From NCBI GenBank assembly GCA_034521955.1, contig JAXHLT010000006.1, positions 186,001 to 250,000 of the forward strand: a stretch of DNA of 64,000 nucleotides, in the 5' to 3' direction. The notes beneath the pieces are model-generated. The model was not told the DNA's origin and made no database searches. It saw nothing but the letters and a program-made list of their open reading frames with translations. The stretch's first letter is position 1. Every line of letters begins with the position of its first letter. Source of the DNA: M55B127 sp034521955. GTDB lineage: Bacteria > Bacillota > Halanaerobiia > Halanaerobiales > M55B127. The position numbers were made by a program, and so were the translations under genes. Below are positions 58,879 to 64,000 of this stretch, one piece after another.

Positions 58879-59853
58879 ATGATATTAGTAACCGGGGCTA
58901 CAGGACATTTAGGTTTTGTGTTAATAAGAGAACTGATAAAACAGGGTAATAAAGATATAAGAGCATTAGTTTTACCAGATGATAAATTAACTATCTTAGA
59001 TAACTTTGATATCGAGATATTCAGGGGAGATATTTGTGATTATGAATCTCTTTTACCTGCTTTTAATGATGTTGATACAGTCTACCATCTAGCAGGTAAG
59101 GTATCAATAAAAGACTATGACCCTGAATTGAAGAAAGTAAATTTAGATGGAACCAAAAATGTTATACAAGCCTGTCTTAAAAAAGGAGTAAAAAAGTTAA
59201 TCTATACTAGTACAGTACATGTATTTGTGCCTGAACGTTTTCAAGTAGTTAATGAAAAAACTCCAATAATTGTATCTAATCTAAAAGGGGAGTACAGTAA
59301 AACAAAAGCAGCAGCTACCCTTGAAGTTAGAAAAGCAAGAGATAAAGGGTTAAAAACTGTAATAGTATATCCAAGTGGACTTTTGGGTCCTTTTGATTAT
59401 CGAATTTCACCGATGACAAGGATGATAATAGATCACTTAAAAGGAAGGCTTGTATGTTCAGTTGAAGGTTCCTATGATTTTGTAGATGTTAGAGATGCTG
59501 CCCGTGGGATAATAAAGGCAGCACAGTTAGATAAAAGTGATCAATATATTTTATCAGGACTAGATATATCAATCAAAAGTATCTTTAAAATTTTAGATAG
59601 TTTAAAAAAACCATATTTTAAAAGTTTTAATCTACCGCTATGGGTAGCTAGAATGGGAGTACCGTTCAGCTTTTCATATAGTAAGGTAACGGGGTGTCAA
59701 AACATTTTAACTAAATATGCACTTGATACCTTAAGTTCTAAAATGAAGTTTTCAAATAAAAAGGCAAAAAGAGAGTTAAACTTTAAGACTAGGTCAATTG
59801 AAAGAACAATTAATGACACATTTCAGTGGTTTAAGAAACAGGGCTTAATCTAA
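58879..59853 (+). CDS. NAD-dependent epimerase/dehydratase family protein (extended SDR)
   Basis: A 324-residue extended short-chain dehydrogenase. The N-terminal GATGHLGFVLIREL is the NAD(P)-binding glycine motif, VYHLAGKVS follows, and the catalytic YSKTKAA (Tyr-x-x-x-Lys) sits near residue 139 with the upstream serine in YTSTVHVF. VIVYPSGLLGPFDYR also fits dihydroflavonol-4-reductase-like or sugar-nucleotide epimerase families. The precise substrate cannot be read. ATG follows GGAAGC. It lies between the HD gene and rnr, with no obvious link to either. Confidence 0.85.
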   Translation: MILVTGATGHLGFVLIRELIKQGNKDIRALVLPDDKLTILDNFDIEIFRGDICDYESLLPAFNDVDTVYHLAGKVSIKDYDPELKKVNLDGTKNVIQACLKKGVKKLIYTSTVHVFVPERFQVVNEKTPIIVSNLKGEYSKTKAAATLEVRKARDKGLKTVIVYPSGLLGPFDYRISPMTRMIIDHLKGRLVCSVEGSYDFVDVRDAARGIIKAAQLDKSDQYILSGLDISIKSIFKILDSLKKPYFKSFNLPLWVARMGVPFSFSYSKVTGCQNILTKYALDTLSSKMKFSNKKAKRELNFKTRSIERTINDTFQWFKKQGLI

Positions 59854-59869
59854 TAGGAGGTTAATAATT

Positions 59870-61987
59870 ATGAGTGCGAGAACAAAATTACTTGAACATT
59901 TAAAGGATGAAGCCTATCGGCCTCTGACTAAAGAAGAACTAATGAAAAAGTTTGAGATTTCAAAACAACAAAAAGAATACTTTGCAGATATATTAAAACA
60001 GTTAGAAAAAGACGGATTAGTATATAAAAACAAAAAGGATAAGTACGGTCTGCCTGAAAAGTTTGACCTTGTGGCGGGAAGAATTGATAAAAACCCACGT
60101 GGATTTGGATTTTTGATTCCTGAGGAACCCGGTCATGAAGACATATTTATTAATCCTACTAATTTAAATGGAGCTATGCACAGTGATAAGGTATTTGTTA
60201 AAAAAGTTCCTAAAAGTAGAGGTAAAAAAGCAGAGGGTGAAGTTGTAAAAATAATTGAAAGAGTAAACCACCAGGTAGTTGGTAAGTTTGAGAAAGTTAA
60301 AAACTACGGGTTTGTAGTACCAGATAACAAAAGGATTAGTTTTGATATCTTTATCCCCGGAGGTAAGATAAATAAAGCAAAAAACAATCAAAAGGTTGTT
60401 GCTGAAATAACAGAGTGGCCGAAGAAAAACAGAAACCCCGAAGGAAAGATAACCGAAATTTTAGGTTATCAGGATGAAAAGGGTGTAGATATTGAAGCCA
60501 TTATTCGTCAATTGGATCTTCCCGGTGACTTCCCATCTGAGGTTATCAGTGAAGCAAAACAGATTAGTGAAGAAATACCTAAAGATGAAATAAAGAGAAG
60601 AAAAGATCTCAGAGACCTACCTATGGTAACTATTGATGGAGAAGATGCTAAAGACTTTGATGATGCAGTTTCAATTCAAAAACTAGATGATAACAAAGTT
60701 AGACTGGGAGTTCATATTGCTGATGTAACTCATTATGTAAAAGAAGACAGTTTTCTAGATCAGGAAGCATTAGATAGGGGTACAAGTATCTATCTTGTAG
60801 ACAGAGTTATTCCGATGTTACCGGAAAAACTATCAAATAATCTCTGCAGCTTAAGACCACAGGAAGATAGACTTGCAATGACCGTCTTTATGGACTTTAA
60901 CTTAAAACCGTTAAGTTTAGAAAACTATCAAATGCATGAATCTGTGATTAACTCTAACCATAGAATGACATATACAGAAGTAACAAGTATTTTAGAACAT
61001 GATAATGAAGAGTTAAAAGAAATTTACAGTGACTTTTTAGAAGAACTAAATATTATGAACGAACTTAGAGAAAAGATTAGAACAAAACGTTTTAATGAAG
61101 GTAGTATTGACTTTGAAAGACAGGAAGTAAAAGTAATATTAGACAATGATGGTCAAACAATAGATATCAAGGAAGAAGAACACGGAGTATCAGAACAGTT
61201 AATTGAAGAATTTATGATAATGGCAAATAAAGTAGTTGCTGAAGATATGTACTGGAGAGAAGTGCCCTTTATCTATAGAATCCACGAACAGCCCGATGAG
61301 GAGAGGTTAAAGGAGTTCAATGAGTTTATCCATAACTTTGGTTACCATCTAAAGGGAATTGAAAATGAAGTGCATTCCAGCGCCTTACAAGATGTTCTAA
61401 AAGAAGTAAATGGAAAACCTGAACAGAGATTAATTAATACCGTATTATTAAGAACAATGAAAAAAGCAGTGTACAGTCAGTATAATATTGGTCATTACGG
61501 ACTTGGTATTGAATACTACTGTCACTTCACTTCTCCAATTAGAAGATATCCGGACTTAATGATTCATAGAATTATTAAAGAAGTAATCCAGAAGGGTAAG
61601 TTAAATGAAAAAAGAAGGGATTACCTAGAAGAAGAAATCCCAAGCATTGCTGATCATAGCTCACTACAGGAAAGAAGAGCAATGGAAGCAGAACGTGATT
61701 CAGTTGACCTTAAGAAGATCGAATACATGCTTGATAAAAAAGGTGAAGAGTTTGAAGGTATCATAAGTGGAATAACCGGATTTGGTTTCTTTGTAGAACT
61801 TAAAAATACTGTAGAAGGATTAGTTCATGTAGAAGATCTTAAAGATGATTACTATCATCTAAGAGAAGACCTACATGCATTAGTTGGAGAACGTACTAAC
61901 AAGAGATATAGACTAGGAGATGAAGTAAAGGTTAAGGTAATAAAAGTCAATCCTGAAGAAAGAGAAATTGACTTTGTCTTAGTTTAA
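59870..61987 (+). CDS. rnr: Ribonuclease R
   Basis: A 705-residue 3'-5' exoribonuclease that can degrade structured RNA. It has an N-terminal winged helix (LTKEELMKKFEISKQQKEYF), cold-shock domains (GRIDKNPRGFGFLIPEE, VKNYGFVVPDNKRISFDIFI), the RNB catalytic domain with DGEDAKDFDDAVSI, HIADVTHYV and HFTSPIRRYPDL, and a C-terminal S1 domain (GIISGITGFGFFVELKNTVE). The acidic catalytic cluster is intact. Followed by smpB, with which it works in trans-translation quality control; the rnr-smpB pairing is common in Firmicutes. ATG follows AGGAGG. Confidence 0.97.
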   Translation: MSARTKLLEHLKDEAYRPLTKEELMKKFEISKQQKEYFADILKQLEKDGLVYKNKKDKYGLPEKFDLVAGRIDKNPRGFGFLIPEEPGHEDIFINPTNLNGAMHSDKVFVKKVPKSRGKKAEGEVVKIIERVNHQVVGKFEKVKNYGFVVPDNKRISFDIFIPGGKINKAKNNQKVVAEITEWPKKNRNPEGKITEILGYQDEKGVDIEAIIRQLDLPGDFPSEVISEAKQISEEIPKDEIKRRKDLRDLPMVTIDGEDAKDFDDAVSIQKLDDNKVRLGVHIADVTHYVKEDSFLDQEALDRGTSIYLVDRVIPMLPEKLSNNLCSLRPQEDRLAMTVFMDFNLKPLSLENYQMHESVINSNHRMTYTEVTSILEHDNEELKEIYSDFLEELNIMNELREKIRTKRFNEGSIDFERQEVKVILDNDGQTIDIKEEEHGVSEQLIEEFMIMANKVVAEDMYWREVPFIYRIHEQPDEERLKEFNEFIHNFGYHLKGIENEVHSSALQDVLKEVNGKPEQRLINTVLLRTMKKAVYSQYNIGHYGLGIEYYCHFTSPIRRYPDLMIHRIIKEVIQKGKLNEKRRDYLEEEIPSIADHSSLQERRAMEAERDSVDLKKIEYMLDKKGEEFEGIISGITGFGFFVELKNTVEGLVHVEDLKDDYYHLREDLHALVGERTNKRYRLGDEVKVKVIKVNPEEREIDFVLV

Positions 61988-62007
61988 ATGATTTAAGGAG
62001 TGGTAAG

Positions 62008-62481
62008 ATGAGTGATGATATAAAGATTGTAGCAAGAAATAAGAAGGCTAGGCATGACTTTAATATAGAAGAAACCTATGAAGCAGGTATTAAGTTACAA
62101 GGTACTGAAATAAAGTCAATTAGAGCCAGAAATGTAAACTTAAAAGATAGTTTCGCTGTTGTAGAAAAGGGTGAAGTATTTCTATATAATATGCATATTA
62201 GTCCATATAAACAGGGTAATAGATATAATCATGAACCGGAAAGAAAAAGAAAACTTCTTTTACACAAAAATGAAATAAGGAAGTTCATCGGATATACCAA
62301 ACAAAAAGGTTATACATTAATACCTTTAAGTATCTATTTAAAACACAATCTAGCTAAAGTAGAACTAGCAGTTGCAAAAGGTAAAAATGTCCATGATAAA
62401 AGAAGAGATATAGCCAAAAGAACAGCTGAAAGAGAAATGGAAAAAGCCTTTAGAAGAAAACTGAAAGGTAAAGATTATTAA
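62008..62481 (+). CDS. smpB: SsrA-binding protein SmpB
   Basis: SmpB delivers tmRNA to stalled ribosomes. The 157-residue protein shows the OB-fold motifs KKARHDFNIEETYEAGIKLQ, GTEIKSIRARNVNLKDSF, YNMHISPYKQGNRYNHEPER and the basic C-terminal tail KGKNVHDKRRDIAKRTAERE. The ATG follows AAGGAGTGG and lies 20 bases after rnr. The tmRNA gene ssrA, often just downstream, is not here: a terminator and an unrelated gene follow. Confidence 0.97.
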   Translation: MSDDIKIVARNKKARHDFNIEETYEAGIKLQGTEIKSIRARNVNLKDSFAVVEKGEVFLYNMHISPYKQGNRYNHEPERKRKLLLHKNEIRKFIGYTKQKGYTLIPLSIYLKHNLAKVELAVAKGKNVHDKRRDIAKRTAEREMEKAFRRKLKGKDY

Positions 62482-62486
62482 ACTAT

Positions 62487-62510
62487 AAACGGGGGAGACC
62501 CCGTTTGTTT
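62487..62510 (+). terminator. Intrinsic terminator after smpB
   Basis: AAACGGGG (62487-62494) and CCCCGTTT (62499-62506) form a perfect stem capped by a GAGA tetraloop (GNRA type), with GTTT following. Confidence 0.82.
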
Positions 62511-62552
62511 AATAAATAGTGTTAAAAAGCATATTTTTTAAAGGAGGCCAAC

Positions 62553-63095
62553 ATGAAGATTTATACAAGAGGTGGAGATAAAGGAAATACAAGTCTTTTT
62601 GATAATACGAGAGTACCTAAAGATTCAAAAAGAGTGGAAAGTTATGGAACCCTTGATGAGCTTAACTCAAACCTTGGAATGGCAAGAAGTTTAATAGATG
62701 ATAAAGAAATTAGAAATATAATAAAAAGTATTCAAAGAGATCTATTTGATGTTGCAGGAGAATTAGCAACTCCAAATGGAGATGACTTCCCTGAAAAGAT
62801 AGAACAAAACGATATTGATAGATTAGAAAAAATTATTGATGAACTTTTAGAAAAAATGAATCAAGAACAGCTTTCTAAATTTATTATTCCAGGTAGTAAT
62901 AGATGTTCTGCAGCCCTCCATATTGCTCGTACAGTCTGTAGAAGGGCTGAAAGAAGAATCATCTCTTTAATGAGAGAAGAAGAAGTTCGAGAAGTATTAC
63001 TTAAATATGTAAATAGACTATCTGATGTAATCTATTCTCTTGCTAGATATGTAGAAACAGAACTTGATTATGTTGACTTTAACAAAGAAAAGTAA
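62553..63095 (+). CDS. Cob(I)alamin adenosyltransferase, PduO type
   Basis: A 180-residue enzyme attaching adenosyl from ATP to cob(I)alamin to make coenzyme B12. Signature pieces are the N-terminal IYTRGGDKGNTSLFDNTRVP, KRVESYGTLDELNSNLGMAR, QRDLFDVAGELATP, the ATP-binding FIIPGSNRCSAALHIARTVC with RRAERRI, and YVNRLSDVIYSLARYVE. All conserved residues seem present. ATG follows AAAGGAGG. It lies 12 bases before a gene resembling a corrinoid-dependent reductive dehalogenase, so a B12 link between the two is plausible. Confidence 0.94.
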   Translation: MKIYTRGGDKGNTSLFDNTRVPKDSKRVESYGTLDELNSNLGMARSLIDDKEIRNIIKSIQRDLFDVAGELATPNGDDFPEKIEQNDIDRLEKIIDELLEKMNQEQLSKFIIPGSNRCSAALHIARTVCRRAERRIISLMREEEVREVLLKYVNRLSDVIYSLARYVETELDYVDFNKEK

Positions 63096-63107
63096 GGATG
63101 ATCAATA

Positions 63108-64000
63108 ATGAGATTTGATGAAAGAGATATTATGTTCGCCAGAATTAACTATGAGCCCGGTACAAAAATATATGAAGAGTACTATAAAAAACATCCCGAA
63201 AAAAAAGAGATGGATGACTTTTTAAGGTCTTTACCTGGATTTATGGTTGAAGAAGCATTTTCTTTTGATCCCTTAAATTCCGGTCTAATTAATGGCACAT
63301 ATAATTTTTTAGGTGATTTAAAGAAAAATGCTGAAGGTGAAGTTAAAAAAGATAAGTATGAAGTAGATAAAGATGAGATAACCCATAAGTTAAAAAGTAT
63401 TGCAAAGTACTATGGGGCTGATCTTGTAGGTATTACTAAAATGGAAGATGTACTATATTATACGAACCGAGGAAGAGAACCACAAAATCATGGTGATAAA
63501 GTAACGAACAAACATAAGTACGGAATTGTATTTGCAGTTGAATTAGAAAAAGATATGGTTAATAGAGCACCTAGACTGGGACAATCCCTTGAAACATCCA
63601 AGGGTTATGTTAAAGCAGGTATGATAGGTATGATATTAAGCTATTACATAAGAGAATTAGGATATGAAGCCCGTAACCATATGGATGGAAACTATTTACT
63701 TATGGCACCCTTTACAGCAGAAGCTGCTGGATTAGGACAGATTGGTAGAATGGGTATTTTGGTAACCAAAGAATATGGACCAAGGGTAAGATTAGGAGTT
63801 GTTACCACAGATCTAGAACTAAATACTGACCAGAGAGTTGACTTTGGGATGAAAGAGTTCTGTAAGATCTGTAATAAATGTGCAGAAAACTGTCCCTCTG
63901 GTGCAATAGATGAAGACTCTCCAAAGATGTTAAACAATGAAATGAGATGGAAAACTGAAGTAGAAAAATGTTTTAAGGTCTGGCAGATGTCAGGTACAGA
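63108..64000 (+). CDS. Reductive-dehalogenase-like iron-sulfur protein, 5' part (runs off the window)
   Basis: The 297 codons visible from ATG 63108 have no signal or Tat (RR) leader, so the protein is cytosolic. The middle reads LGYEARNHMDGN, then AAGLGQIGRMGILVTKEYGP followed by RVRLGVVTTDLEL, the core wording of reductive dehalogenases (RdhA). EFCKICNKCAENCPSGAI is a CxxCxxCxxxCP ferredoxin motif, and EKCFKVWQMSGT at the edge matches the start of the second RdhA cluster region. QueG-like proteins share the corrinoid/Fe-S plan and are the main alternative. Neighbouring cobalamin adenosyltransferase supports B12 dependence. The 3' end is missing. Confidence 0.78.
   Translation, partial: MRFDERDIMFARINYEPGTKIYEEYYKKHPEKKEMDDFLRSLPGFMVEEAFSFDPLNSGLINGTYNFLGDLKKNAEGEVKKDKYEVDKDEITHKLKSIAKYYGADLVGITKMEDVLYYTNRGREPQNHGDKVTNKHKYGIVFAVELEKDMVNRAPRLGQSLETSKGYVKAGMIGMILSYYIRELGYEARNHMDGNYLLMAPFTAEAAGLGQIGRMGILVTKEYGPRVRLGVVTTDLELNTDQRVDFGMKEFCKICNKCAENCPSGAIDEDSPKMLNNEMRWKTEVEKCFKVWQMSGT

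Noticed and set aside
62482..62552. tmRNA (ssrA) gene downstream of smpB
   Set aside because: The 71-base gap holds only a terminator hairpin with a GAGA loop; it is far too short for ssrA.
1..64000. CRISPR arrays, tRNA/rRNA genes, insertion sequences, prophage or integrative element
   Set aside because: I saw no regularly spaced repeats, no cloverleaf with CCA end, no transposase or integrase, and no composition break. The gene content is core-like and co-directional throughout.

Overview
The window is an AT-rich (roughly one third G+C by eye), gene-dense bacterial chromosome segment. Every gene I can support lies on the + strand. Firmicute signatures are clear: a SigH-type sigma factor, the hpf-secA-prfB order, rapZ-yvcK-whiA, CggR controlling a gap-pgk-tpiA-gpmI-eno operon, and a LexA-type box GAAC-N4-GTTT at uvrB. 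The lifestyle looks strictly anaerobic and fermentative, with two multi-cluster [FeFe]-hydrogenase-like proteins, a 2[4Fe-4S] ferredoxin and an iron-sulfur L-serine dehydratase. A TolC-type outer-membrane channel, a periplasmic adaptor and an RND pump sit in one operon, so the cell probably has an outer membrane. That combination, with CsaB, a membrane pyrophosphatase and many acidic proteins, best fits a diderm halophilic anaerobe of the Halanaerobiales. This assignment is inference, not proof.

Layout. 1-2.9 kb: end of a flagellar-operon gene, a secreted SPOR/phosphodiester-glycosidase protein, a small beta-rich exported protein and a 43-residue membrane peptide. 2.9-8.6 kb: sigH, cold-shock protein, hpf, secA, and prfB with its programmed +1 frameshift. 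8.6-12.4 kb: cell-wall polymer cluster (DUF5693, csaB interrupted by a frameshift, tagA). 12.4-15.2 kb: C-terminal processing protease and sdaAB-sdaAA. 15.2-22.0 kb: LexA-boxed uvrB-uvrA-uvrC. 22.0-27.5 kb: a Rex-boxed hydrogenase locus combining two thioredoxin-like 2Fe-2S proteins, a PAS-hydrogenase gene broken by an in-frame TAA, a SpoIIE-type phosphatase, a second hydrogenase, an unknown small ORF, then a ferredoxin with its own promoter. 27.7-36.0 kb: glyA, HAD phosphatase, radical SAM protein, YesL-like membrane protein, ROK glucokinase, a secreted glucodextranase-C-like protein (also cut by an in-frame TAA), a squalene-synthase-like enzyme and a lipid kinase. 36.1-47.8 kb: rapZ-yvcK-whiA-rpoN, then cggR and lower glycolysis. 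47.8-55.4 kb: DUF975 protein, then tetR with a tripartite RND efflux operon. 55.5-64 kb: secG, hppA, thioesterase, HD protein, NAD-dependent epimerase, rnr, smpB, a PduO-type cobalamin adenosyltransferase and a truncated cytosolic reductive-dehalogenase-like gene.

No intergenic stretch exceeds about 300 bases. I found no tRNA, rRNA, tmRNA, CRISPR array, insertion sequence or prophage. The most notable points are the Rex-like operators at the hydrogenase operon and at gapA, the hydrogenase/phosphatase locus as a possible redox-signalling module, a SigH-type promoter at hpf, three genes interrupted by single-base-scale lesions (csaB, the PAS-hydrogenase, the glucodextranase-C-like gene), and the B12-linked gene pair at the right edge.
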